Shown: positions 1-10,974, counted from the stretch's first letter. The stretch is 64,000 nt of DNA from Owenia fusiformis (GCA_903813345.2 CAIIXF020000012.1:5437318-5501317), one strand, 5' to 3'. Numbers and translations are program-made. Notes: generated from the letters alone by a model not told the origin.

Positions 1-1694
1 TGAATAAATAACCTTTTAGAACATTTCTAAAATAACAGTTTATTTTGATGTGTATCACTTGAGAGAGGGTGAAGTGTGAGGACGATATAAATAAAAATAA
101 AAATAATGTATGCCAATTGATGTCTAGGTGATGGCTTCTGTCAATGCCAACCAGTAGGTCAAAGAGGAAATGCAAAAGGTGGTCCTCCCAGGTATAAAAT
201 GAAATTAAAAAATAATATAAGAAATAAAGTAAGTGAAAATACAGTGTATTATTAGTATCTGGAACAGAACAAGTCATACCTTGTAAATAAATAGTTGTAA
301 TTTAAAGGTTTTAAACGTGTATCACATATAACACCAACTCTGAAAGCGATGTCAGCAGTGAGAAGTAAACACATATATACTTTAAACCAGTGAATAAGAT
401 ATATGACAACATACTACAGTATACATCTTCAATGTTTTTCCACTCATATTAAGTTAAAAAATAATTTTGAGACGAATGACCTATTGATTATCCATAGTGG
501 ACTATATCCCAAGGGAATAAAGGTCTAGGACAAATATCCATAGGATATCAGTCAGATTGGGATCACATAATCTATCAATATCCCTAGGAAATCAGGTCAA
601 GCACCAGTATCCCCAGTGATAATGGTCCAGGACCAAAAAAACACTGGGGATATCCCAACGAATGAGACCAAATATATGCTCTAGCAGTTGAAGAAAAGTT
701 AAGACAATATTTTCAAGGGACAATAGCCCATCTGACCATATTTCTATTGGGCCAACAACACGTTTACACAAGTCTAAGTTTGTGGTTTTCTTCATTAAAA
801 AAATAATGCCTCATTTTGATGGTTATATCAGTTTACTTCAAACCAATTTTGGGTGTTTTACATGAGATGTAATAGATTCGAGAGTTTTTCCAACAATTAC
901 CTTGAACTATCAAAATGGTAGAAATGCTTGGTGTGCAAACATCAAACATTCCTGATTTGATATATCCAAAAAAAAATTTTTTAAGTTAGTTTAATTACAA
1001 TGGTTACATTTTATAACTATATCAATGCGACACAAAGCATATATTGTAGGTTCAGTGATAGCACAATTGAGGAGTGGCATCCTACTACTTGCAAAAGAGA
1101 CTGGTCGAAGTGGACAACTAAAAAATCAACAATTCAAGAACGACTCCATTATTTGCAATTTAGATCTGAATGCAATGCTTACGAAACAGAAAGACTTTCA
1201 TTTTCAATACCACATTTTATAAAAATACATGTATTTTAAAACCAAGAAGCTTTTTAAATGTGCACACAATTTGAACTGTATTTTAATATAAGAAAAAATC
1301 TAAATTTAGTATAGGTTGCGAAATGTGAGGACGAAAATGTTCATCCTTTGCTAGGAATGTAACATGTGCTACATTAGACAAATATCACTTAATTATTCAT
1401 AATTAAATAAATTAGATGAATGTTTTCTCACCAATTGCCGATTCGGCTAATTGAAATAAATAATGATGTGACTAAAATCAGCAAAAAAGAATGAATTGAA
1501 GAAAATTGATATCATAATAAATAACAAGCTCTCAAGTCAGATCAGCTGCTAGCCAAACAACAAAATGAGGCATACAGAATTATGAGTGCTTGGTCTTGAA
1601 ATGCAGAAAAAAATGAGTAATGTTCGAAAAGGGAAACAAAATAGTGAATTTTTTAGGTTATTTCCTGCCATCTGTCCATGAATTTGGGTATATA
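1..1694. other. Intergenic, no gene recognised
   Basis: AT-rich sequence. Short open frames occur on both strands but none resembles a known protein. Positions about 480-660 contain a loose repetition of GGATATC/TATCC and CCTAGG-like words, probably an eroded repeat. Nothing else is supportable. Confidence 0.6.
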
Positions 1695-2142
1695 GGCCAA
1701 ACTGCCCTAATAAGTCACTTCGGCTGAATAGAAAAATGTAGTTTAAAAAATGAATGTAGTCCAAACACAATTGTGATCATAACGAGCCCATAAGCTGGAA
1801 TGTAGTTACATTTGTGATCTTGTTGCAATGATAACATGCCATTCATTCTAAAATGTGTTTATTTGGGTTTTCTGGAGGAAATTTTCAATGGCGTATCAAT
1901 TTGTCCTTTATTTTCGAGAATTTCGAGAATTGTATTGCTGCAGAGATAGGGGGTTGTGTCACAATCAATCGTTTATTTCAAAAAGAAGATTTTTGACCCC
2001 TATAGAATTTATTGTCAAAATGAACCTTAGACATTGCTTTGGAACATGAGAAAGAAAATCTATAACTTGAAATAAAAAATAAACTGTGTTTACCCCTTTG
2101 CCCATTGACTAATAAGGTAACGTGAATTAGGGCAGTTTGGCC
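1695..2142. mobile_element. Candidate TA-flanked MITE (448 bp)
   Basis: GGCCAAACTGCCCTAAT at 1695-1711 is repeated as an exact reverse complement at 2126-2142. Both ends are followed outward by TA (1693-1694 and 2143-2144), the target duplication used by Tc1/mariner-type elements. No transposase is encoded, so this would be a non-autonomous element. The superfamily assignment is inference from the TA and the short terminal inverted repeat. Confidence 0.5.
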
Positions 2143-2241
2143 TATTAGAGAAGAGAGTAAAAAGGAGGGAAATTAGAAAATTACAAATTATATCAATGTT
2201 CTAGTAATTTCGCCGGAAAACCATACAGGAACAATGGATAA

Positions 2242-2601
2242 AGGATTGTACAGACAAACTGCACAATTACTCAACTTACAATTACTGAAGTTCTGAGTAA
2301 CCATCAATGCGTTATATGGACTGGCGTGAGGCAAGGGGGGTATGGCAAAATTTCAGTTCAAAATTTCAAACAGCCACACAAGAGATTACATACACTAGCC
2401 TATAGGCTTTCATTCCTGATCAATCACCCTGAATACAATTTAGGATTGCCAAAAATGGACGTTTCCAATCTTTGTCACAATAGTTTATGCATCCAGCAGT
2501 CTCATTTGTTGCTGGAACCACGACAAATTAACAACTCCCTGAAAATGTGTTCTCAGTCAAATGTTTGTGACACCAGCAGACAGGCTCCTTACCCATCCTG
2601 A
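2242..2601 (+). pseudogene. Zinc-binding His-Me finger (I-PpoI-like) nuclease fragment
   Basis: The frame is open from 2242 to a stop at 2601, with no good start codon. Motifs of the zf-His_Me_endon family appear in order: CVIWTG (from 2308), GGYGKIS (from about 2335), then SNLCHNSLC, SHLLLEP and INNSLKMC further on. In the I-PpoI fold the Cys and His residues bind zinc and the His of the SHLCHN motif is the general base. Here that motif reads SNLCHN, so the catalytic His appears to be Asn (AAT for CAT). The C-terminal zinc-ligand region is short. Most likely this is a dead piece of a transposon- or intron-borne nuclease. The family call rests on motif spacing seen by eye. Confidence 0.55.
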
Positions 2602-2866
2602 ATGCTTGATTTGAGATTAAAGCCAACAGAAAAATAGGTTAGCATTTCCATTTATTATTACAATGCTCAATATTGATTTCTGATTTGCAAAGCATGCACA
2701 AAGGGCAACATTTCAAGACACAATAAAGGCGCAATTTACAGAATAGTGAATCAGTCAGAATAAGAATTAACATTTGCTATAGTTATGATCTCGAGAGTCA
2801 ATTTGGGTGCTGAGATTGTATGATTGCTCCAGTTTGGTCCTTTTTTGGGGGGGCGAAACCAAGCTA
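2602..2866. other. Short spacer, nothing recognised
   Basis: AT-rich spacer between the nuclease fragment and a minus-strand open frame. A G-run at about 2845-2855 is the only notable feature. Confidence 0.5.
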
Positions 2867-3205
2867 CCTGAGCTTGTACATTGAGTTCCTCACTTCTCTC
2901 TTGATCGGGAAATATTCAGTCATTTTCATTGTTTTTTGTTTTGATTGTCGCATTTTATTCAGCTTATTGTTATCATACTTTTTCTGGTAATTGGGGTGAT
3001 CTCTTTTCTTTTTCAAGTAGTTACACACATGGGATCCGGATGGAAGCGGTGCTCCCATGAATTCAAGTTTTAGATGTGTTGCATTTGCTGATCCATTGTT
3101 CATGTCCAAGATAGCCAAAGCAAGTCTGCCTGGAACAACTGACGAGATCGTTTTGTTTTTAGTGCTGCGACGCTTTATTTCATTTCAATCAGGCCTTTGA
3201 GAAGA
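2867..3205 (-). pseudogene. Unrecognised basic protein fragment
   Basis: Minus-strand open frame of about 110 codons. The visible N-terminal part contains VVPGRLALAILDMNNG, followed by a Gly/Pro turn and a long Lys/Arg/Gln-rich tail. The pattern of a helix ending in an N-N/D-G turn and then a basic tail is reminiscent of C-terminal tails of multicopy transposon-associated proteins in marine invertebrates, but no family can be named. A second minus-strand open stretch (3402-3596, also basic) lies upstream with stops between them, so the two could be parts of one decayed gene. Confidence 0.25.
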
Positions 3206-4359
3206 ATTTCGTCATTAGAAGTTGGTATCATTTTTGGCACAACCTCTGTACCAATTGCGTTTGAGTTTACAGTGACCATGATCATTCCCTTAGCATATTA
3301 CAATACTCTCTATTATTCGTATTAGCTAAGGGTGGGTAAGTACATAAATTGTGGTCCTTTTTGAAAGGAGCTTGAGAGTGGCATCGCATCATTCTTTAAT
3401 ATCAATCAAAAAGCATTTGCTGAGCATCACTAACTTCTGTTTTATTTTGGCCTTGTAACATGCTCTTCCTAAACATTGATTTTAGGGCGTGTTTGAAAGG
3501 TACATTTCCTTTGTGGGTTCTATCAGACTGCCGTGTAACCCTGTGTTCTACTCCTAATTTTTTTGCTATCTGTTTGCACATATTGTAGCATTTCATTTTT
3601 TGTAGATTTCAGGAATCACTATTTGCTTTATTCACTTTATGTGCACTGGTGGTCTTCTATCATGTATGGGATTGGTCAGTGTGTTTAGGCAGGTGTATAA
3701 TTATACCTGTCACTCAATGAGCCACCTGACCTAGCCCATATAAGAGTGAGAACCATCAGTGCATGAGGGAAAGAGTCACATTCACAGTCAGAAACAGTAG
3801 TACTCATCAGCCTACTCTCATTATGTATAATATATTTTATACAAGGATAAATTTTAGAACTTAAATCTGCTTGTGTTTGTTGTTTTTAATGAATTATACG
3901 CTACCAATAATTCCTCTCAAATCCATGCTAAAAGAACCCAAAGAAAGCTATATAAAAATGCTTCAATATTCCTTTCCAAGAGTGACGTTGATCGTGGAAT
4001 ATGTGCTGTACAGTTTTCATGACCAGGGCACTTAACATCGAATCCTCTCCCTCTCAGGTACGCTCATCGCCAACAGAGCTTGTTCTGAAGACATGCATCT
4101 ATGATTGACCTTTCCACTGCCACTGTGATGCAATTTAAGAGAAGGGGTCTTACTCCCCAGGAGATTACTCGGAGGTGGTGGAAGGGGCAGATACCATGGG
4201 GATACCTCCTGCTATATTAAGGATATATGAAGTAGTGTTGTTGCTATTTATTGATACATCGTGATATACAGGGTGGCCGGAAAAAGGAGACAATTGAGGT
4301 AGGCAATATCTCCTAAACTAGACAAGTGACAACCTGTCAACTGGTTAAGGAGCTGTGAT
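3206..4359. other. Non-coding, LTR-like and ITR-like traces
   Basis: No convincing gene. Positions 3630-3890 resemble a solo LTR in composition, with a promoter-like CCCATATAAGAG followed by a T/A-rich tail, but no second copy is present to prove it. At 4265 the sequence ACAGGGTGGCCGGAAAAAGG resembles the outer end of a mariner-like inverted repeat. No partner end was found. Confidence 0.3.
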
Positions 4360-5640
4360 CATTTATCTTACATGCTCCAATTTGCTACAATTGAGACACA
4401 GGCAGAACTGGATTCACATGGAGTCAGCTCACCAGATTACTGATTCTGGTCTCAGCTTAAAAAAGGGGAATTTGGACAATTTTTTCTTAAATGTATCAAA
4501 ATGGTCACTTAATGGAGAGTTCAAGGAAAATAACAGATGCTGTTGCACAATAAATAGTGAAGGACATTTGTCCACTGAGTACAGTAGACACAATACATTT
4601 CAGAGAACTTGTAAGCTACTTTGGAACTTAGGTACCTCACGCCCGGTGATTGTGAATATGGGACGGAGGGGGGGAGCAGGCAATTTCTGCTAGAAAATTC
4701 AACAAATCTGGTAAAATTATTTTTTCAAGACAGAGTTTATGATTGAATTGCAAATTGAATAAGCGCACGGTATGATAAAATATGTTAGGTATTCTAGGAT
4801 TATTTTTCAACCGATACTCTTTTAAGGTATGAGATCTATTAAAAAAGGCACATCAACATCAACATCCATCAACAGGCACATCAACAGCCATCAACAGGCA
4901 CAAATCAACGTTTTTGCTATAAATCAAGCCACAATGGTCTGGACGACCTGTAATAAATACTTGTAAGTGATGTTATCATAACTAAATTAATGTCATTGCT
5001 GAATTTATTAAATAAGTTTCCATATGTGAAATAAAAAATAATCGAAAATAATGAATTTGGGACGGAGGGGGGGGACGGAGGGGGGAGCAATATGTATCTA
5101 CCATACCGTGCGCCTATCCATTTAGCAATTCAATAGTAAACTTTTTCTTGAAAAAATAAATCTTCCAGATTTGTTGAATTTCCTAGCAGAAATTGCCTGC
5201 TCCCCCCCCCCTCCGTCCCATATTCACGATCACCGGGCGTGTACCTCTTACCTGAGAAAACCTACTTTTCAACTAAAGTCATCCCAGAATTATATGAAAC
5301 TTCAGTTTCAAATTTAAAAAAAAGACTACTGAGAATAAACAGACTGCTGTTAAGCATGACATCTGGACTAGCTGCACACAAGACAGCTATGGGACAGTGA
5401 TGGCCCATTTTATTGACGAAGAATGGAAGCTGCAAATCAGAGATACTAAAATTGCTAGATATTTTATTTATATACATGCATGTTCATCCACAATTTTTAA
5501 TTATCCGATCATCAGTGTTATTATGTTCTCAAACTGGCTCACTGCATCCATGCACATGCTGCACGCATCAGTGAGGTTTCCAATGATCACCTATACCTGC
5601 AAACCACTGCCCAAACAGCTAGGACATGGCAAGGTATAAG
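4360..5640 (+). pseudogene. hAT transposase remnant, split by a MITE
   Basis: Two coding-like pieces belong together. The first (4360-4638) ends with FQRTCKLLWNLGTS. The second (5241-5640) begins with TYFSTKVIPELYETS and, after a frameshift near 5345, reads DIWTS and then AHFIDEEWKLQ. These match hallmarks of hAT/ZBED transposases: the stretch before the catalytic core, the DIWTS motif and the TAHFIDEEW block. Frameshifts and stops show it is dead. The 602-bp MITE at 4639-5240 separates the pieces exactly where the protein similarity breaks. Neither hAT terminal repeats nor an 8-bp target duplication could be located. Confidence 0.65.
4639..5240. mobile_element. 602-bp palindromic MITE inserted in the hAT remnant
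   Basis: The ends are inverted copies of about 150 bp, beginning ACGCCCGGTGATYGTGAATA followed by a G-rich run and a shared AGCAGGCAATTTCTGCTAG block. GTACCTC occurs immediately outside both ends (4632-4638 and 5241-5247), a 7-bp target duplication (a 5-bp TACCT duplication is an alternative if the inverted repeat starts one base earlier). No coding capacity. Removing it brings the two hAT pieces together. The superfamily is not certain. Confidence 0.75.
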
Positions 5641-5709
5641 AGCTGATCATTTTTTTGCAATAATAGAAGTGTTTACTCGTCAAAATTCACACAAACCTGA
5701 CTTCTGTAG

Positions 5710-5888
5710 TGTTAGTACACTCTGTACACCTTAAATGTTAACTCATTGTCCACCTTAATGTGTGATGTCATCAAATTGGGCTGTCTAGTGCCCGGATGTA
5801 GAAGCCATGCGGTCTTAAGTTTAATCCAGCAATAAAGTCTTGATAATCTTATAAAATGTTAGTCTAGTGTTAAGTATATAACACCACA
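5710..5888 (+). repeat. Probable 5' LTR of the Ty3 element
   Basis: The segment begins TGTTAG and ends CCACA, the TG...CA rule for LTRs, and lies directly before a primer-binding-like sequence. An AATAAAG polyadenylation-like signal occurs near 5830. At about 179 bp it is short but within the range for Ty3 elements. The matching 3' LTR was not found and would lie in the assembly gap, so the exact 5' boundary is an estimate. Confidence 0.5.
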
Positions 5889-5903
5889 TGGTGTCAGATC
5901 GAC
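5889..5903 (+). other. Primer-binding site candidate
   Basis: TGGTGTCAGATCGAC follows the LTR end directly. Many Ty3 elements start their primer-binding site with TGG, complementary to a tRNA 3' CCA end. The matching tRNA was not identified. Confidence 0.5.
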
Positions 5904-6183
5904 TTGAGATATAGAATCCAAGCCGTTTGCAACATTTGGACAAGTACCTCGTTCAAAATTGGATCTTATGTGAACCGGAAGTTGAGTTCCGTGGAGGAAA
6001 TTTACAAACTTTATAAATTGCTGAACATTTGTCGCTCTACATTCGTTATAAACTTATCTACCGTGTATATTCTGCTGTATTGACACTTTATATATATATA
6101 TTTACATGCTACCTGATTGGATTTATACTTCGAAACATTGTATCCTGTACTGTGTTATTGTATTCCACTTGCTGCTGGTTATT

Positions 6184-7410
6184 ATGGCATCGTTTCAAAT
6201 GACACCTCCTTCAACATTTTCCTTCAAATCGGAAGAATGGGAGCTGTGGAGTAAGCGATTTGATCGCTATCTGACTGCTTCAAAAGTTTCTGAGGATGTG
6301 GACTCTGTCAAAATTGACACGCTTATATATTGTATGGGTCCAAAAGCGGAGGAAATTTCATCAACTTTTGTGTATGAAGAAGGTGAGGACAATTCAAAAT
6401 ATAGTACCATTCGCCAAAAGTTTGATAGCTTTTTTAATGCTCACATTAACATCATATACGAGAGAGCTAAATTTAACCAGCGCTTCCAGCAGGATGGCGA
6501 AGCAAGTGAGACATTTATTACTGCCCTACACACACTAAGTGAACATTGTAACTATGCTGGCCTCCGGGAGGAATTGATCCGTGATCGTATTGTTGTTGGC
6601 ATTACTGACAAACGCTTATCTGAAAAACTTCAGTGTGACGACAAACTTACCCTCGCCAAGGCCATGACAATGGTCCGTCAATCTGAGAAGGTAAAACTTC
6701 AGAATAAATCACTTCAAGGTAATCTTGTACAAGTAGTCCATCGTAACGAGCATCGTAAACAGGATTCTTCAAGCCGTCAGAGTAAACCAAAACTGTATGG
6801 TTCCAGTGATGGCAAAACTAAATCCAATGGTTCCAGTGATGGTAAAACTAGATCCAAGAATAAAATGACTGAGTGTTTCAGGTGTGGTGCCCAACCCCAC
6901 CCCAAGGACAAATGTCCGGCATATACTCGTACCTGTTCAAAATGTAGCCGCAGAGGACATTACTCGAAGATGTGTCGCAGCAGAAATGTGAATCAAGTGT
7001 ATTATAATGATGATTCTAGTGATTCAGAAAGTGATGATTATGCCTTTATTGGTAAAGTTGATTGTGATGGTACTTCCAGTGCCAAATATGATATTAATCT
7101 TAGTGTCAGTGGCTGGCCAGTGTTATTCTCGATTGATACGGGAGCTGACATCACAGTGATACCAGAGAAAACCTTCAAATGTCTACAATCTTCATGCAAT
7201 GTTGATTTGCAAGAATCTACAGTGCCAGTGTATGGTGCTAGTGGCACTGCCATTGATATTTTGGGTAAATTTACTACAGAAGTAGAATCTCATTCTCAGT
7301 GTTCAACCCAAGACATTTATGTAGCCAAAAATCTCAAATGTGCATTGTTAGGTAGACCTGCTATTGAAAGTTTAAATGTTATCAAGGTTGTAATTACTAA
7401 ACAGCATTGA
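6184..7410 (+). CDS. gag: Ty3 Gag-protease polyprotein
   Basis: Open frame starting at MASFQM; an in-frame ATG at 6106 would add a hydrophobic leader that is atypical for Gag, so 6184 is preferred. The N-terminal two thirds look like a Ty3 capsid region. Two CCHC zinc knuckles with CX2CX4HX4C spacing (CFRCG...H...C and CSKCSRRGHYSKMC) lie near nt 6870-6975 and would bind RNA. An acidic Asp/Ser linker is followed by an aspartic protease with the active site FSIDTGADITVIP (about nt 7120-7160) and the downstream ALLGRPAI flap region. This is the only long intact frame of the element. Pol starts in another frame around the terminal TGA. Confidence 0.85.
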   Translation: MASFQMTPPSTFSFKSEEWELWSKRFDRYLTASKVSEDVDSVKIDTLIYCMGPKAEEISSTFVYEEGEDNSKYSTIRQKFDSFFNAHINIIYERAKFNQRFQQDGEASETFITALHTLSEHCNYAGLREELIRDRIVVGITDKRLSEKLQCDDKLTLAKAMTMVRQSEKVKLQNKSLQGNLVQVVHRNEHRKQDSSSRQSKPKLYGSSDGKTKSNGSSDGKTRSKNKMTECFRCGAQPHPKDKCPAYTRTCSKCSRRGHYSKMCRSRNVNQVYYNDDSSDSESDDYAFIGKVDCDGTSSAKYDINLSVSGWPVLFSIDTGADITVIPEKTFKCLQSSCNVDLQESTVPVYGASGTAIDILGKFTTEVESHSQCSTQDIYVAKNLKCALLGRPAIESLNVIKVVITKQH

Positions 7411-8489
7411 AGTTGAGCGGAAGCATCCGAAACTTTTTCAAGGTCTCGGAAAAATTGAGACAGAGTATAGTTCTTGATGCTGATGCTACACCTTATGCTG
7501 TAAATTCACCTAGACGTCTACCGATACCATTGTATTCTCTGTGTAAAAGTAAACTCCAGAAAATGGAAGATGATGATATCATATTTAAAGTAGATACTCC
7601 TACAGATTGGTTTAGTCCCATGGTCCCTGTGTTAAAACGGGGGAAAGAGGATGTCAGAATATGCGTTGACTATACTAAACTGAACAAACATGTAAAAACT
7701 GAGAAATACATTTTACCTTCAACTGAACAAGTTTTAGGCAATTTGGTAGGGGCAAAATATTTCAGTAAGCTTGACGCAAATTCTGGTTTCTACCAAATTC
7801 CATTGTCCACCCAGTCACAGTTGTTGACAACGTCCATAACCCCGTTTGGCAGATACGCATTTAAACGTTGCCCGTTTGGTATCGCATCAATGCCCGAGCA
7901 TTTTCAGAAGCGTGTTTCCCAGATACTAGATGATTCTGAGGGCTTCAATGTTTCATGGACGATATTGTTGTTCACGGGAAAACTAAAGCCGAGCACGACT
8001 CGCGTTTACACAAAGTGTTGAAAAAACTTGAAGTGGCGTGAATCACTCTCAACAAAGAGAAGTGTGATTTTGGGAAAACTGAGCTCAAATTCGTCGGAGT
8101 TGTGATTGGTCAAAATGGAGTTTCCACAGATCCGTCCAAAGTCCGAGCGATTACTGATATGCCTTGTCCAAAGGATGTCAGTGGTGTCCGCCGTTTTCTC
8201 GGAATGGTTAACCAGTTGAGCAAATTTACACAGAAAATTGCTGTTCTAAGTCAGCGGCTTCGTGAACTTTTATGTAAAGGTACTGAATTTGTATGGACAG
8301 CAAACCACCAGCGTTCTTTTGATGAAATTAAACGCGAGGTAAAATCGACTCCAGTCTTAGCACTCTACGACCCAAATTTAGATACGCGAGTTTCAGCGGA
8401 TTCATCCAGTTATGGTCTAGGGGGCTGTTTATGGCAATTACAGTCAGATAAAGAATGGCGGCCGGTGTCATTTGCTTCTAGATCTTTAA
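7406..8489 (+). pseudogene. pol: Ty3 reverse transcriptase and start of RNase H, frameshifted
   Basis: Homology starts at 7406 in the +1 frame relative to gag, then moves to another frame near 7466. RT motifs include VRICVDYTKLN, FSKLDANSGFYQIP, LTTSITPFGRYAF and CPFGIAS. The catalytic MDDI block falls at about 7950, where a frameshift garbles it in the main frame. A TGA at 8039 follows. The next open part (from 8102) covers the RT connection (VRRFLGMVNQLSKF) and the RNase H start (SADSSSYGLGGCLWQ, FASRSLK), stopping where a 733-bp insertion begins. Two frameshifts and one stop mean no functional Pol. Confidence 0.8.
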
Positions 8490-9222
8490 AGGCCCCATGT
8501 AAAGTTAAAACCACTTTGGCTTATATTGTAGTCTTACCCAATGTTATCAAAGTGTGATATGTGAAACTTTTTTTTTAAATTTCAAAAAGTGGTTTTTGAT
8601 AGACTTTTTGTTCCAAAATTTGTGAATTTATTTAAAACCAACTTTTAGAGGTCACTCATATCTTCTTATTAGCCACAATTCATACCAATGCATAGCATTC
8701 ATCCTCCCATGTTTTTTGCCGAAAAAATTAAGAAAATCGGTTGATAAACAAGCAAGAAATGAACTTATCAGTGCATGAAAATGGTTCTGAGAAAAAGGCA
8801 TTTCAAAATTTTAGTTCTCATAGAAACCAATGGTACAATGATATCTAAAACATAATTTATTCTTCCTTTTAACCTGGTTAGACAATCAACATTGGTTTTT
8901 ATGAAAGTCTAGCATATTTTGAAAAGATTGACATCGATTGACATTCAAAATATTTTTGATAAGCTAAAACATTGAAGTGGCACATTAAATATGACATTTT
9001 ATTATTGAAATAGTGTGACTTTTGTTCAATCTTTGAATTGGTGTTAAAAAGATAATCTTTTTTGAAATGCATTAAGAAATATTTGATGATTAAGAAATTT
9101 CAATGCTCACAACTTTTTTTTCAAAAAATTTTTTTTGTTCAAAAATCTCTAAAATCACTTTTTAAGTCCTGACAAATAGTAAATGAATGATAAAAAAATA
9201 TTTTCAAACTTCAGACGGGGAA
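8490..9222. mobile_element. 733-bp insertion in RNase H
   Basis: RNase H homology stops at ...FASRSL (8489) and resumes with [17 protein letters not shown] at about 9228. The same word TTTAA stands at both edges (8485-8489 and 9223-9227). The termini, AGGCCCCATG and the reverse complement TTCCCCGTC, are only weakly inverted. No coding capacity and strongly AT-rich. A TTAA-type target would fit a piggyBac-like MITE, but the weak termini leave this open. Confidence 0.55.
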
Positions 9223-9360
9223 TTTAAGTGAAGCAGAAATGCGCTACGCGCAAATTGAAAAAGAAGCGCTTGCTTTGACGTGGACATGCGAACGCTTTTC
9301 AGAATATCTGATAGGATTAAAATTTGAGATTGAAACAGATCACAAACCATTAGTGCCATT
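9223..9360 (+). pseudogene. pol: Ty3 RNase H fragment
   Basis: Encodes [19 protein letters not shown] and TDHKPLVPL, core motifs of Ty3 RNase H, in the piece stranded between the 733-bp insert and the LINE/Helitron-like insertion complex. The reading continues into 22407 with no lost codons once the insertion complex and one target-duplication copy are removed. Confidence 0.8.
9350..9360 (+). repeat. Left copy of the 11-bp target duplication
   Basis: TTAGTGCCATT, repeated exactly at 22396-22406. It marks the insertion point of the LINE whose 5' end is at 22395. Confidence 0.85.
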
Positions 9361-9363
9361 ATT

Positions 9364-9441
9364 AGACTCCAGATGAAATCTGGAGTCTATTGTTTTTGCC
9401 TGTTTTCTTATTATTAGACTCCAGATGTAAATCTGGAGTCT
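9364..9441 (+). repeat. Two successive 5' terminal hairpins
   Basis: AGACTCCAGAT..ATCTGGAGTCTATTG occurs twice, at 9364 and 9416, about 52 bp apart, each preceded by ATTATT and followed by a T-rich stretch. Either one copy inserted at the tip of another or the 5' end was duplicated during transposition. Confidence 0.7.
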
Positions 9442-10589
9442 ATTGTTTTCGTCAGTATTCTTATTATTATTCTTTATTATTCTTCTTTCCCAGTTTTCTC
9501 GTTAACTAGAAGATATTGAGTCAAGTCTTATATATGGTCCATTTAGGTTCTAGATCTAGTTTCTCGGAAATTGGGTTAAATTTTTATCTAGGTCAAAGGT
9601 CAAGAACTAGGTCAAATCCAGTACTTTGTCACTTTTTTCGATTTTCTCGGTCGTCCTTCAATATTTTCGATCTGGGTTTTTTTCTATTGTGTTCCTTATA
9701 AAAAACTAGGAAACCTAGGGTCGATTTAGTTTTTTGATATCTCAAACCGATTTCGAGATATCAGTGTCCGAAAACGAGGTCCAAAAAAAAGTTCTCCGAA
9801 TCAAATGTCCAGGATATTAGTCTTATAGGAAATTTTCTCAGGATTCCGAATCTGAAAACGAAATTTGGATCTGACTTCCGGTTCGGAAGTTATGGCGTTT
9901 TGAAAACTCAAAAATCGCTAAATTTGGTGCCCATGTTAAGTCAATGGGAAAAAATATTTTTTTGAAGTGAAAAATACGGAATATAGACTGAGTTCAGCTT
10001 CATATAATCAAAGCCTTTAAAAGAAGGGGACCTCAAAAGCCATCTAGCTTCACAATTTGGACACCGAAATGCCTAGGTCAAAATCTAGGTCAAATTCATA
10101 GGTTTTCCTTATTTTTTCGATTCTGACACTACACTTTAATAATATTCTTCGAAATTGTGTATACATGTAGCCAAGAATATGCTAATAGTGTTAGCCTTTT
10201 GCCGTCAGAAAGTATTTTGACCCACTTTTGAGATATGGTGTCCGAAAAGTAGGTCAAAATAAAAAGTTCTCCAAATTTGACGTTTGAGTTATGAATTAAG
10301 TAAAGAATTTTCTCAGGAATCCGAATCTGCAAACCAAATTTCGATCCGACTTCCGGTTCGGAAGTTATGGCGTGTCCGAAAAGTAGGTCAAAATAAAAAA
10401 TCTCCAAATTTAACGTATGAGTTATGTATTAGGGGTAGAATTTTGTCAGGAATCCGAATCTGCAAACCAAATTTCGATCCGACTACCGGTTCGGAAGTGA
10501 TAGCGTTTTGAAATTTGAAGAAAAATCGATCTGATGGTATCCTGATAGAAAGTCAAGAGTAGAGAAGAAAATATTGAAAAATTCATCCA

Positions 10590-10671
10590 TCCTTCCTATC
10601 TCATCCTACCCTATCCTTCCTATCTATCCTTCCTTCGTATCCTTTCCTTCCTATCCTTCCTATCCCACTTG
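10590..10671 (+). repeat. CCTATCCTTCCT microsatellite
   Basis: Imperfect pyrimidine tandem repeat of CCTATCCTTCC-like units inside copy A. The same array type recurs at 13905-14030 and 38420-38530, each inside a Helitron-like copy, so it belongs to the element. Confidence 0.8.
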
Positions 10672-10974
10672 GTAAAAAAGTAAAAATAATATAGAATAAA
10701 ATGTTTAATATACTGCTAAATAAGTTGCATTAAGAGAGAATCGTAGAGAATATTTTTTCCTGTATAATAGGCAGTTATTTCTTTTATTATAACGGAAAAA
10801 AATATAATACGTATTTTTAAGAATTATTTTTGATTTAATAATATTATTCGTGTATTATTTAAAGGGAACAACATATAATGCCAAATAATATAGAATAATA
10901 TTCCTGTCAGGAGCAAACAATATGTTGGCATTTGCAATCAAAAACCTATTATACGCGGTTATTTTCGAGCCGTT

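Noticed and set aside
3630-3890. Solo LTR
   Set aside because: A promoter-like word and tail are suggestive, but neither TG...CA ends with a target duplication nor a second copy could be shown.
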